In this document: one piece after another, positions 32,137-40,311 of the stretch
Position numbering within the stretch: the stretch's first letter is position 1
How the letters are laid out: every line of letters starts with the position of its first letter
Assembly (NCBI GenBank): GCA_023480885.1
Contig: JAMCWX010000019.1
Location: 1 to 48,375, forward strand
Source: Chloroflexota bacterium
GTDB taxonomy: Bacteria > Chloroflexota > UBA6077 > FW602-bin22 > JACPRP01
Length of the DNA: 48,375 nt
Direction: 5' to 3'
Notes under the pieces: generated by a model
Told to the model about the DNA's origin: nothing
The model's database searches: none
Seen by the model: the letters and a program-made list of their open reading frames with translations, nothing else
Position numbers and translations under genes: made by a program

Positions 32137-33633
32137 GGGCCACTCTGGCTGGCCCAGCGCCCTCCTCAGCGCCTTGTGGTCGCTCCAGGGATACTCGGTG
32201 GTGCCGAAGCACATCGACTGCTCGTGGCCCTTGCCCGTTACTATGACCAGATCGCCGGCTCTGGCTGTCTGCACGGCGAATTCGATGGCGGCGCCACGAT
32301 CGCCTATCTTGAAGAAGTCTGCGCCTTCCTGCCGCCCTGCCTTGCGCGTTCCCTGGGCGATCTGCTCCATAATGTCGTCGAGGCTCTCAGTCCGCGGGTC
32401 CTCGGCGGTGATGACGACTATGTCGGCCAGCCTGCCGGCGACGAAGCCCATTTCCGGTCGCTTCAGTTGGTCGCGCAGGCCAGCGCAGCCGAAGACGACG
32501 ATGACGCGCTTATCGGTCAGCGTACGTGCCAGCTTCAGCGCCTGCTCCAGGCTCCCTGGCGTGTGGGCGAAGTCTACCACGGCGCCGAAATCCTGCCCGC
32601 AGTCGATTGCTTCCATTCGCCCCGTGATACCCTTGACCTGCTCGATGCCGCGCTGGATGGCTTCGAATCGCAACTCTTGCGAGATGCCAACCGAGATGGC
32701 GGCCAGGATGTTGTAGACATTGAAATCCCCCAGCAGCGAGCTACTCACCTGGAACTCTCCGCGCGGGGTAACGACGGTGAAGCTAGCCCCTTTGGCGCCG
32801 AGCTTTACGTCCCTGGCCGTGACGTCGGCGGGGGACTTCAAGCCGTAGCTCAGCTTGACGTCGGCGGCGAATTGTCGCAGGAAATCGAACGACGGATCGT
32901 CGACGTTGGTCACGCTGACCTTCGGCACGCCTGGCTTTCGCAGCGAGGAAAGCTGCTGGAACAGCCTGGCCTTGGCCTCGCGGTATTCGTCGAAAGTGCC
33001 GTGGAAGTCCAGGTGCTCATGCGTGATGTTGGTGATAACCGCCACGTCGTATTCGCAACCCAGCGTTCGATACTGGGCCAGCCCGTGCGACGTGGTCTCC
33101 AGCACCGCGTATCTGGCGCCGCTGGCCACCATACCTGCCATATATCTCTGGACGTCCGGCGGGTCAGGCGTAGTCGTGTGAAACCCTGTGTCGATGAACT
33201 GGTCCCCGATGCGGGCGCTGATCGTAGTGATCACCCCCGTCCTGTGGCCGGCGGCCTCCAGTATTGAGCCGATCAAGGTCGAAGTGGTCGTCTTGCCGTC
33301 CGTGCCGGTGACGCCAATCACTCGAAGCTGCCTCCCTGGAAAGCCGTGCAACGCGGCTGAGACGAGGGCCAGCGCTTTGCGGGAGTCGGGGACCACTATC
33401 TGGGCCACCTCGGGTGCCAGAGGCAGCTTCCGTTCGACAATCACGGCCCTGACGCCTCGCGCAACAGTCTGAGGCACGAAGGAATGGCCGTCGCTTTGCG
33501 TCCCAGATATGGCCACAAACAGAGCCCCCGGCTTTGTCTGCCGGGAGTCGAAGACGATTTCCTCTATGTCTGTTCCTGGCTCGCCCCAGAGCTCCTTTTC
33601 TTCAAGAGCGGCAACCAGTTGCCTTAATTGCAT
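32128..33633 (-). CDS. murE: UDP-N-acetylmuramyl-tripeptide synthetase MurE
   Basis: 501 residues. Mur ligase layout: N-terminal UDP-MurNAc-Ala-Glu domain (DSRQTKPGALFVAISG, about 29-44), ATP P-loop VTGTDGKTTT (about 108-117), NITHEHLDFHG near 205, C-terminal domain with TGRMEAIDCG and DFAHTPGSLEQAL near 340-365, and EDPRTE at about 411-416. Enzymes adding meso-diaminopimelate usually carry DNPR at this last place; EDPR leaves the added amino acid (DAP, Lys or Orn) uncertain. The upstream femX-like gene suggests a branched or bridged peptide, favouring a diamino acid with a free amine. The last codons and stop lie in a palindromic repeat. Confidence 0.94.
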   Translation of the reverse strand: MQLRQLVAALEEKELWGEPGTDIEEIVFDSRQTKPGALFVAISGTQSDGHSFVPQTVARGVRAVIVERKLPLAPEVAQIVVPDSRKALALVSAALHGFPGRQLRVIGVTGTDGKTTTSTLIGSILEAAGHRTGVITTISARIGDQFIDTGFHTTTPDPPDVQRYMAGMVASGARYAVLETTSHGLAQYRTLGCEYDVAVITNITHEHLDFHGTFDEYREAKARLFQQLSSLRKPGVPKVSVTNVDDPSFDFLRQFAADVKLSYGLKSPADVTARDVKLGAKGASFTVVTPRGEFQVSSSLLGDFNVYNILAAISVGISQELRFEAIQRGIEQVKGITGRMEAIDCGQDFGAVVDFAHTPGSLEQALKLARTLTDKRVIVVFGCAGLRDQLKRPEMGFVAGRLADIVVITAEDPRTESLDDIMEQIAQGTRKAGRQEGADFFKIGDRGAAIEFAVQTARAGDLVIVTGKGHEQSMCFGTTEYPWSDHKALRRALGQPEWPSD

Positions 33634-33645
33634 AAAGGCTCCTTG

Positions 33646-34773
33646 CTAGCCAGCTTTCGCGGGTTGAAGCTTCCTGACCTTTCCGAAAAGATGGCGCTGG
33701 AACGGCAGCGCTTTAGTCCATAGCCAGTATTGCACCGGCGAGTATACGTAGTCGTACGCGCCCGTGAAGCGCACAACCTCTCCGCCGAAGCCTTTCTTGA
33801 ACAGGTATACCCCCCAGAGGGGAGAGGAAGTGGCGTCCGCTTTTTCTGTGCCATTATGGCCACTACCATTGTATCCGTTTCCATTATGGCTGTCCACGTT
33901 TTGCGCTCGCCGGCCAACATCGTCTGGTATGCCCCACATATCGTACGACGTGCAGCCGATGGACTTGGCCCATTTGATGGATTCCCACTGCACGAAATCG
34001 TTAGGCTTCAAATTGCGATGCCTTCCGTTGGAGGCGCCGTACATATAATAAGCCTGGGAGCCCGTGACGAAGAGCATCGTGCCCGCGATGACCTCTCCTT
34101 CGTAGGAAGCCAGCAAGAGATGTGCCATTCTCCTCGGCTTAAGATATCGCCACACTCTTTTGTAGTACTCGCCAGTGTGGATCATAAACTCGGCTCTCTG
34201 GCTGGTATCGTGCAGCAAGTCGTAGAAGGCGGGAATATCCTCGTCGGTTCCTTCGCTGACGATCACATTCCGTCTACCTGCCAGGCCCGCGTTGTACCGC
34301 GTCTTGATGTTCAGTCGAGCCGAAATCGTAGCCAGGTCAGGACTGAGGTCGATGACGATGGTGCTGCGTGGCTGTATGGCTTCGCTGCGGTGGAATCCCC
34401 GCCGCTTCAGCGCGTCCTCGAAGCCTGGCGAGTCGCCGATAGGAGGTTCGATCTTGAGGAAGACAGCGCCTTCGCTCCTGGCGACTTCGTGGAGCGCCTC
34501 GAAGACCTTGTCCACCAGTCGCGCGTCGCTGTAATCTACCAGCGGCCCACGTGGACAATAGGCGACAGTCCCTACAGGCGAGTGACGCAACAGAAGTTGC
34601 GCTCCTGCCCGAATCTTGCGGTTGTCGGTAACACCGACCCTGATGGCTTTCCAGCCGAAAGATGCCTTGAACTCGCCCCACTCGTAGGACTGCAAGATGT
34701 TGCCCACCGGGCACCCCTCCACCCACGAGTCCCACAAACCTCGCTCATCAAGCAGTCGTATTTCCACTTCCAC
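33646..34773 (-). CDS. FemAB/FemX-type aminoacyltransferase (peptidoglycan interpeptide bridge)
   Basis: 375 residues. Two GNAT-like domains; recognisable segments are ILQSYEWGEFKASFGWKAIRVG (about 26-47), GPLVDYSD near 76, KIEPPIGDSPGFEDALKRRGF (about 102-122), RYNAGLAGR near 160, and YMYGASNGRHRNLKPNDFVQWESIKWAKSIGCTSYDMWGIPDD (about 240-282), the C-terminal FemAB signature. These enzymes add amino acids from aminoacyl-tRNA to the side chain of the peptidoglycan stem. A Asn/Gly-rich insert (NGNGYNGSGHNG, about 297-308) is unusual. It lies 12 nt upstream of murE. Confidence 0.86.
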   Translation of the reverse strand: MEVEIRLLDERGLWDSWVEGCPVGNILQSYEWGEFKASFGWKAIRVGVTDNRKIRAGAQLLLRHSPVGTVAYCPRGPLVDYSDARLVDKVFEALHEVARSEGAVFLKIEPPIGDSPGFEDALKRRGFHRSEAIQPRSTIVIDLSPDLATISARLNIKTRYNAGLAGRRNVIVSEGTDEDIPAFYDLLHDTSQRAEFMIHTGEYYKRVWRYLKPRRMAHLLLASYEGEVIAGTMLFVTGSQAYYMYGASNGRHRNLKPNDFVQWESIKWAKSIGCTSYDMWGIPDDVGRRAQNVDSHNGNGYNGSGHNGTEKADATSSPLWGVYLFKKGFGGEVVRFTGAYDYVYSPVQYWLWTKALPFQRHLFGKVRKLQPAKAG

Positions 34774-34840
34774 CCCTCCACACTACACTACAACCCGAAA
34801 CGCTACGCCAGGGCCCTTATGAACGCCAGCCAGCGTACCT

Positions 34841-34849
34841 ATTATAGCA
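34841..34849 (-). promoter_or_regulatory. Extended -10 promoter upstream of femX-like gene
   Basis: Minus strand reads TGCTATAAT (34849-34841), a full extended -10 element, about 60 nt before the ATG at 34773. It would allow femX-murE to be transcribed independently of metG-tatD. Confidence 0.5.
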
Positions 34850-34887
34850 CAAGCCCAAACTCAAGGAAAGCCGTCAGTATGCTTTTC

Positions 34888-35865
34888 TTAGCTATTTCTC
34901 TCGGTGACGTAATCAGCCAGTTCGACGAGCTTGCGGCGATACTCGTTGTCTGGCAGAATATCCAGGTTATCCTTGGCGCGCTTGACGAAGGCCAGCGCTT
35001 CGGTCCGCGCGGATACAATCGCCGACGAGTTGGCGATCATCTCGACGACGCGCTTTATCTTCTCCTCGCGGTCCGGATCGCTGGTGTCGCTTTGCAGGAT
35101 GGTTCGCAGGGCGTGGTCGTTCGGCCTGCTTTCCAGCAGGTAGATAGCTGGCAAAGTGACAGTCCCTTGTCTCAGGTCGTTCCCGACAGGCTTGCCCAGC
35201 TTGCGCTCGTCGCCGGTGAAGTCCAGAATGTCGTCCATTATCTGGAAGGCCATCCCCAGATTGTAGCCATATTTGCTCAAGGACTGGACGACGTCTTCGG
35301 GGGCGTTGCTTAAGATGGCGCCACTTTCGGCGGCTGCCACGAAGAGCGCCGCGGTCTTGCTTTCGATCTTGCGGTAGTACTCGTGCCGTGTCTGCTCGAG
35401 ACTGCCATTGCCGAAGATGTTGCGCAGTTCCCCATCGCAAATCTGCATCAGTCCGCGAGAGAAAATGTGCATCACCCTGACGCTATTGCTCTCGGTGGCG
35501 AGCGCGGCGGACTGAGCGAACAGGTAATCGCCGACCAGTATCGTCGCCCTGCTGCTGATGATCGTGTTCAGCGTCGCAACGCCACGCCTGGTGGAGGAGT
35601 TATCGATGAGGTCGTCGTGCACGAGCGTGGCTGTGTGCAACAGCTCGACCGCAGTGGCGATGGGTATGAGCCGCTCTGGAATATAATCGTAGAACTTGGA
35701 CGAAAGCAAGACGAGGGCGGGCCTGAGGCGTTTTCCGCCGGTGCTGACGATGCGTTGCAGCACAGCAGCCAACAACGGATACTCAACATTCACGACCTCA
35801 CCAAGCTTCTCTTCTACCCTCATAAGCTCATCAGCCACAAGGCTGAAGATCGATGCTACTGCCAC
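34888..35865 (-). CDS. Long-chain polyprenyl diphosphate synthase
   Basis: 325 residues from GTG 35865 (GAGGAT upstream); GTG at 35889 would add 8 residues. First Asp-rich motif in LVHDDLIDNSSTRRG (about 81-95), second in FQIMDDILDFTGDERKLGKPVGNDLRQG (about 205-232), GGKRLRP near 43. It is a trans-polyprenyl synthase of the heptaprenyl/octaprenyl class, making the tail of a respiratory quinone or another polyprenyl product from IPP and an allylic primer. No bulky aromatic residue just before the first Asp motif (LLHTATLV), consistent with long products. Sits between tatD and the femX promoter. Confidence 0.9.
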   Translation of the reverse strand: MAVASIFSLVADELMRVEEKLGEVVNVEYPLLAAVLQRIVSTGGKRLRPALVLLSSKFYDYIPERLIPIATAVELLHTATLVHDDLIDNSSTRRGVATLNTIISSRATILVGDYLFAQSAALATESNSVRVMHIFSRGLMQICDGELRNIFGNGSLEQTRHEYYRKIESKTAALFVAAAESGAILSNAPEDVVQSLSKYGYNLGMAFQIMDDILDFTGDERKLGKPVGNDLRQGTVTLPAIYLLESRPNDHALRTILQSDTSDPDREEKIKRVVEMIANSSAIVSARTEALAFVKRAKDNLDILPDNEYRRKLVELADYVTERNS

Positions 35866-35895
35866 CTTATCCTCTTCCCTCCCAACCACAAATAA

Positions 35896-36699
35896 TCATG
35901 GTCGATGTCCTTCTTTGAGGTCCAGTTTGAACAACCTCCTGGCGTTATCGCTGGTTGCCTTCGCCACTACGTCCACCGTTTCTGAACGTAGCTTGGCGAT
36001 CGTCTCGACGACGAATTTCACGTAGGCAGGCTCGTTCCTCTTGCCGCGGAACTGCTGCGGTGCGAGAAACGGACAGTCCGTCTCAGTTATCAGCGTCGAA
36101 GGCGATACACCTCTAACCAGCTCGGCAAGCCTATCTGCTTTCGGAAAAGTGACTGGCCCCGCGATGGAGATCATGAACCCGTAGGAGATGGCTTCCCTGG
36201 CCAGGGCAACATCACCCGAAAAGCAGTGTAACGCGCCCATCGTCCCCTCTTTACGTGGGCGCGACCCAGCCCATTTTCCCAGTATCCGCATCACCTCTTC
36301 GTGGGCGTCTCGGTCGTGTATCACCACAGGCAGCCCCAGGTCGCCCGCCAGAGCCAACTGGCTCTGAAACGCTCTTAGCTGGACTTCCCTGGGCGCCTTC
36401 ATCCTGTAGTAATCGAGACCCGTCTCGCCGACGGCGACGACTTTAGGATGGCTCGCCATCGCGCGCATCTCTTCCAGCGCGTTCTTGTTCAGCGTTCCCG
36501 CGTAGTGAGGGTGAACGCCGATGGCAGCCCATACGATCGGATACCGCTCGGCCAGGGAAATCGTCGCCTTGCTCGACGGGACGTCCAGACCGATGCAAAC
36601 GATGGCCTCGAGGCCAGCTTCTTGAGCTCGCCTCACCACGTCATCGCGGTCGGCGTCGAAGTCAGGTTGATCTAGATGCGCGTGGGTATCGACGATCAA
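35896..36699 (-). CDS. tatD: TatD family metal-dependent hydrolase
   Basis: 267 residues. HAHLD at about 6-10, GVHPHYAG near 63, AVGETGLDYYR near 92-102, PVVIHDRDAHEE near 127-138, ALHCFSGD near 157, ETDCPFLAPQQFRGKRNEPAYV (about 206-227): all metal and active-site motifs of TatD DNases. Located directly after metG (9 nt), an order (metG-tatD) that recurs widely in bacteria. Probable role in DNA repair or tRNA quality control; exact substrate debated for the family. Confidence 0.93.
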   Translation of the reverse strand: MIVDTHAHLDQPDFDADRDDVVRRAQEAGLEAIVCIGLDVPSSKATISLAERYPIVWAAIGVHPHYAGTLNKNALEEMRAMASHPKVVAVGETGLDYYRMKAPREVQLRAFQSQLALAGDLGLPVVIHDRDAHEEVMRILGKWAGSRPRKEGTMGALHCFSGDVALAREAISYGFMISIAGPVTFPKADRLAELVRGVSPSTLITETDCPFLAPQQFRGKRNEPAYVKFVVETIAKLRSETVDVVAKATSDNARRLFKLDLKEGHRP

Positions 36700-36708
36700 T
36701 AATATTCC

Positions 36709-38247
36709 CTAATCTGTCAGCTCTTTCTTTGGGAACAAAGGCACTGGCTTGCTTATCACGGCGGTGCCAGGCTTGTAGCCTCCCCACACGTGTGTATCGT
36801 GCCAATCCTTGCCGATGTCGAGCGTTATCCCCAGTTGGTCGGCCATCTTCTCCGCTGTCCCAGGGATGAATGGATAAACCGCGTAGGCGATGAGCCGCAG
36901 CGCTTCCACCAGATTATACAGCGCTGTGGCCAGGCGCTGGCGGTCGGTCTTGGCCAGAACCCAAGGAGCGCTTTCTTCGACGTACTTGTTGGCCCTGCTT
37001 ACGAACTCCCAGATCGCGACCAGTGCGTCGCTGAAGGCCAGCGAATTCATGCTGGTTTCCACAGTGGCGAAGGTGGCCTCGATCTGAGCGATGAGTTCGG
37101 CATCGAGCGCTGGGCGAGGCTCGGCAGAGTCGGGAGCAGGAACAGAGCCACCGAAATACCTGTTGACCATGCTCACCGTCCGGTTAAGCAGGTTGCCGAG
37201 ATCGTTGGCCAGGTCGGAATTGTGCCGCTGGACGAACCCCTCCCAGGTAAAGTCGCCGTCGCGCCCGAACGGAACCTCTCTCAATAGATAATAGCGCAGC
37301 GAGTCGGCACCAAATTCGTCAACGACGGCTCCAGGATCGACGCCAGTTCCTAGGGACTTGCTCATCCTTTCGCCTTTCAGATAGACAAAGCCGTGTCCAA
37401 ACACCTGCCTGGGCAGCGGCAAATCCGCTGCCATCAGCATCGCCGGCCAGTAAATGCAATGGAAACGCGTGATGTCTTTCCCGACGATATGTATATCGGC
37501 CGGCCAGTAGCGCTGGAACTTGGCCGGGGCCGTCAGCCAGTCGATGCCCGAGACGTAGTTTATCAGCGCGTCAAACCACACGTACAGCACTTGCGAAGGG
37601 TCTATGGGCACCGGAATGCCCCAGCGCATCGACGAGCGAGAGATGCTGAAGTCCTGCAAGCCGCTGCGAATGAAGCTAAGCACTTCGTTGCGGCGGGTCT
37701 CAGGCTGAATGAACTCGGGATGAGCCTCGATGTGCTGCAGCAGCCTGTCCTGATACCGCGAGAGGGCGAAGAAGTAGTTCTTCTCCGTGAGCCACTCGGG
37801 CTTTTTTCTATGGACAGGGCAGCACTCGTCGACCAGTTCTTCCGGTCGATAGAACGCCTCGCAGGATACACAGTACCAGCCCTCGTAGGTTCCCGGATAC
37901 ACATCGCCCTTGTTGTAGGCCCGCGTGAAGAACTCCTGGCAAGCGCGCTTGTGACGCTCTTCCGTGGTTCGGATGAATTCGTCGTACGAGATGTTGAGCT
38001 TGTGCCAGGTTTCCTTGATGGTGTCGACCATGCTGTCCACGTATTCCTGGGTGGGGAGGCCAAGAGAGCGAGCTTTGCGCTCGGCATTCAGACTATTCTC
38101 GTCGGTCCCCGTTAGGAAGAACACGTCGTAGCCAGTCATTCGCTTGTAACGGGCAATCGTATCTGTGGCGATGAGCTCGTATGCGTGTCCCACGTGAGGC
38201 AGCGCGTTGACGTAAATGATTGCGGTACTAACGTAGAACTTCTTCAT
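36709..38247 (-). CDS. metG: Methionyl-tRNA synthetase
   Basis: 512 residues, the short bacterial form without the C-terminal tRNA-binding domain. HIGH-type motif NALPHVGHAYE (about 14-24), KMSKS motif as GERMSKSLGTG (about 293-303), zinc-type insert GWYCVSCEAFY (about 122-132) and DECCPVHRK (about 139-147) with four ligands C-x2-C...C-x2-H, and WFDALINYVSG near 225. It charges initiator and elongator tRNA-Met. First gene of the metG-tatD-polyprenyl synthase block. Confidence 0.97.
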   Translation of the reverse strand: MKKFYVSTAIIYVNALPHVGHAYELIATDTIARYKRMTGYDVFFLTGTDENSLNAERKARSLGLPTQEYVDSMVDTIKETWHKLNISYDEFIRTTEERHKRACQEFFTRAYNKGDVYPGTYEGWYCVSCEAFYRPEELVDECCPVHRKKPEWLTEKNYFFALSRYQDRLLQHIEAHPEFIQPETRRNEVLSFIRSGLQDFSISRSSMRWGIPVPIDPSQVLYVWFDALINYVSGIDWLTAPAKFQRYWPADIHIVGKDITRFHCIYWPAMLMAADLPLPRQVFGHGFVYLKGERMSKSLGTGVDPGAVVDEFGADSLRYYLLREVPFGRDGDFTWEGFVQRHNSDLANDLGNLLNRTVSMVNRYFGGSVPAPDSAEPRPALDAELIAQIEATFATVETSMNSLAFSDALVAIWEFVSRANKYVEESAPWVLAKTDRQRLATALYNLVEALRLIAYAVYPFIPGTAEKMADQLGITLDIGKDWHDTHVWGGYKPGTAVISKPVPLFPKKELTD

Positions 38248-38384
38248 TAAGGCTGGTAACCTCAGTTTCCAGGCGATTAGTCGCTATATGATAACACAAC
38301 ATCGTTGAAAATTGAAGGGCGCCACGTCGGCCGTCAGCTATGTCACCAGGTGGCCCAGAATACCTGCATGACCCTTTCCATATA

Positions 38385-38443
38385 GGCTAACGGTACTTTG
38401 CACGACTGCGAATCCTCACATTGCCAGCAAAGTACCGTTAGCC
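38385..38443. repeat. Perfect 17-bp inverted repeat with 25-nt loop
   Basis: GGCTAACGGTACTTTGC at 38385-38401 is the exact inverse complement of 38427-38443. It lies between the 3' end of the selenoprotein operon (stop at 38485) and the metG promoter region (both minus strand). There is no U-tract on either side, so it is not a classical Rho-independent terminator. Could be a MITE-like remnant, an RNA processing signal or a structured small RNA. Nothing else is recognisable in 38248-38484 except AT-rich sequence near 38285 that may be the metG promoter. Confidence 0.8.
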
Positions 38444-38484
38444 TTGCGAATAGAGAAACTGGGGGGAAGCAGAAATGTTGTTCG

Positions 38485-39156
38485 CTAGCTTTGCGCCGCT
38501 TTAAGCACCTCGGCGAGATACCTGTCCTCAGGCAGCGCCCCTTCGAACTCCACGGTCTCGTTGATCACCACCTTGGGCACGCCGTGGACGCGGTATTTCT
38601 CGACCAGAGGCACGAATTCCGATGCCTCTACCACATCTGCTTTCACGTGAGCGCTTTCGATCGCCATCTTATGGGCCAACCTGGCCGCTGCTGGGCAGTA
38701 TGGTCAGGTTGGTGTGACAAAGACCTGGATGTGTACGTCTTTGGTGAGTTGCGCCAGCGCCTGCTTCGTGTTGTCCTTCAGATTGGTGCTGCGCTTCGAG
38801 ACGTCTATGATGTCCTCCACGAACGAGCTAAACTCATAACCTGAAGGGATGCCGTAATACTTGACACGCTCTTCTGTTCCGCTGTCCAGGACGATGGCTG
38901 GGATCTTATCCACGCCCATCTGTTTGGCTTTCTCAGCATCGGCCACGAAATCGCGGACTGCGAGATTGATCTTGTCGGAGAGCGCGCTGACCTCCTCGAC
39001 AAGCTGGCGCGTCTCTTTACAGTAGGCGCACTCCTGTCCTCGAACCGTCAGCGGCGAGTCCCCCTGTGTGAACAGGACGATGTCTACCGTGTTGACAAGT
39101 TCCTTGGCGAACTTGTCTCTTAGAAAGGTCTGGTCGTCTGCCGAAATTAGGGGCAT
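38485..39156 (-). CDS. Glutaredoxin-like protein disulfide oxidoreductase, selenoprotein (in-frame TGA)
   Basis: 223 residues when TGA at 38706-38704 is read as selenocysteine (residue 151). Two thioredoxin-fold domains as in the archaeal/thermophile PDO family: N-terminal redox motif C43-A-Y-C46 and C-terminal motif TPT-U151-P-Y-C154, exactly where homologs have CPYC. Frame and homology continue unbroken on both sides (VFVTPT before, PYCPAAARLAHKM after; VPKVVINETVEFEG follows). ATG is preceded by GAAGGAGG. A GGU-loop hairpin follows the TGA. The protein would shuttle electrons between thioredoxin reductase (encoded just upstream) and target disulfides or peroxidases. If TGA is a true stop, only a one-domain protein is made. 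Confidence 0.88.
38674..38686 (-). promoter_or_regulatory. Candidate bacterial SECIS element for the disulfide oxidoreductase
   Basis: Seventeen nt after the TGA the mRNA reads GGCCA-GGU-UGGCC: a 5-bp perfect stem with the loop GGU. Bacterial SelB recognises a hairpin with GGU in the apical loop about 16-37 nt after UGA, so position and loop fit. Confidence 0.72.
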
Positions 39157-39241
39157 TATATTGTCCTCCTTCGGTGAAAACTGCCACCTGGATAAGCCAG
39201 TGACCCGACGGTTTGCACGAAACCGCCGCTTCTTAGAGCCC

Positions 39242-39334
39242 TCAGGTGTTTCCTCCGCCTTTGGGACCTCTGGCGGTCACCACCAGCAGTAGCAAGAAAA
39301 GGACCGCTGTCACCACGAAGACCGGTATATCCAT
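39242..39334 (-). CDS. Small membrane peptide (30 residues) in the redox operon
   Basis: ATG at 39334, 12 nt after the trxB stop, weak Shine-Dalgarno (GAGG). The product has one hydrophobic helix (VFVVTAVLFLLLLVVT, about residues 5-20) and a short basic, glycine-rich tail (RGPKGGGNT), ending at TGA 39244-39242. Reading through the TGA would add only two residues before TAA. It sits between trxB and the disulfide oxidoreductase gene in an otherwise empty 190-nt gap. A hairpin-forming stretch (GCGGTTT...AAACCG, about 39212-39232) follows. Real expression is unproven. Confidence 0.4.
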   Translation of the reverse strand: MDIPVFVVTAVLFLLLLVVTARGPKGGGNT

Positions 39335-39345
39335 CAGCCTCAACC

Positions 39346-40311
39346 TCACTCGCCGTGAATGTAACGATCGGCGTAAACCGCAGCTATGGCTCCGTCCGCG
39401 GTAGCGGTCACTACCTGACGGAGCGGTGTTTGTCTCACGTCGCCCGCCGCGAAGACTCCTGGCACGTTCGTCGCCATTTTTTCGTCTGTGGGCACGAATC
39501 CCTGGGGGTTGAGCGTCACCTGGCCCTTGAATAGCTGCGTGTTAGGAATGGTGCCGATGAAGACGAAAACGCCGTCCACAGGCAACTCGCTCCGCTCGCC
39601 TGTCTTCACGTCACGCAGCACCAGGCCGTTTACCGTCTCATCGCCGACTATCTCCTCGACGACGCTGTTCCAGCGAAACTCGATCTTGGGATTGGCAAAC
39701 GCGCGGTCCTGGACGATCTTGGTGGCTCTGAGCGCGTCTCGCCGATGAATGATGATGACCTTGGAGGCGAACCTGGTGAGGAAGTCGCCTTCTTCGACGG
39801 CCGCGTCGCCACCTCCGATAACGGCCACCACTTTGTCGCGATAGAACGCGCCGTCGCAAGTCGCGCAGAACGACACCCCCCTGCCGCGGAACTTCTCTTC
39901 GCCAGGCGCTTCCAGTTTCTGAAACGACGTGCCCGTGGCGATGGTCACCGCCTTGGCCAGGAACCTACCAGCCGAAGTGCCGATTGTCTTCGTCTCGCCT
40001 TGCAGATTGACGTCGAGTACGTCGGCGTAAGTGATCTTGGCGCCGAACTTGCTGGCCTGCTGTTCGAGTTTGAAGATGAAGTCCGCCCCCATGCCCTCGA
40101 TGCAGCCAGGAAAGTTCTCCAGATTCGCGGTAAGCGCTATCTGACCACCGAGAATTCCCTTCTCGATCAGCAGGGTGCTGAGACCAGCCCGCGCGGCGTA
40201 GAGGCCAGCGGCCAAGCCAGCAGGCCCCCCGCCCAGGATGATCAGATCGTAAACGTCGTTAGGTTCGCCTTCAGGCGTGCTATCCTCAGGTCGCAGCTTG
40301 AAATCCAACAT
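39346..40311 (-). CDS. trxB: Thioredoxin reductase
   Basis: 321 residues. FAD motif DLIILGGGPAGLAAG (about 22-36), redox centre C149-A-T-C152-D, NAD(P)H motif VAVIGGGDAAVEEG (about 161-174), C-terminal FAD motif PGVFAAGDVRQTPLRQVVTA (about 283-302). The dinucleotide-binding segment is followed by IIIHRRDALRA, with the HRR pattern of NADPH-using enzymes. ATG overlaps the stop of the upstream selenoprotein gene by one base (TAATG). It reduces the thioredoxin domain(s) and probably the glutaredoxin-like selenoprotein encoded alongside. Confidence 0.96.
   Translation of the reverse strand: MLDFKLRPEDSTPEGEPNDVYDLIILGGGPAGLAAGLYAARAGLSTLLIEKGILGGQIALTANLENFPGCIEGMGADFIFKLEQQASKFGAKITYADVLDVNLQGETKTIGTSAGRFLAKAVTIATGTSFQKLEAPGEEKFRGRGVSFCATCDGAFYRDKVVAVIGGGDAAVEEGDFLTRFASKVIIIHRRDALRATKIVQDRAFANPKIEFRWNSVVEEIVGDETVNGLVLRDVKTGERSELPVDGVFVFIGTIPNTQLFKGQVTLNPQGFVPTDEKMATNVPGVFAAGDVRQTPLRQVVTATADGAIAAVYADRYIHGE

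Noticed and set aside
31403..32716. Very long open frames on the plus strand opposite murE, the dehydratase-like gene and femX
   Set aside because: They are antisense shadows of GC-rich coding sequence; the minus-strand proteins have clear family motifs.
33730..35313. 527-codon open frame on the plus strand
   Set aside because: Antisense to the femX-like and polyprenyl synthase genes, both with convincing motifs; composition is low-quality for a protein.
38485..38679. Separate 64-residue gene downstream of the disulfide oxidoreductase fragment
   Set aside because: It is the C-terminal half of one protein interrupted by the recoded TGA; its apparent start is an internal Leu codon without ribosome binding site.
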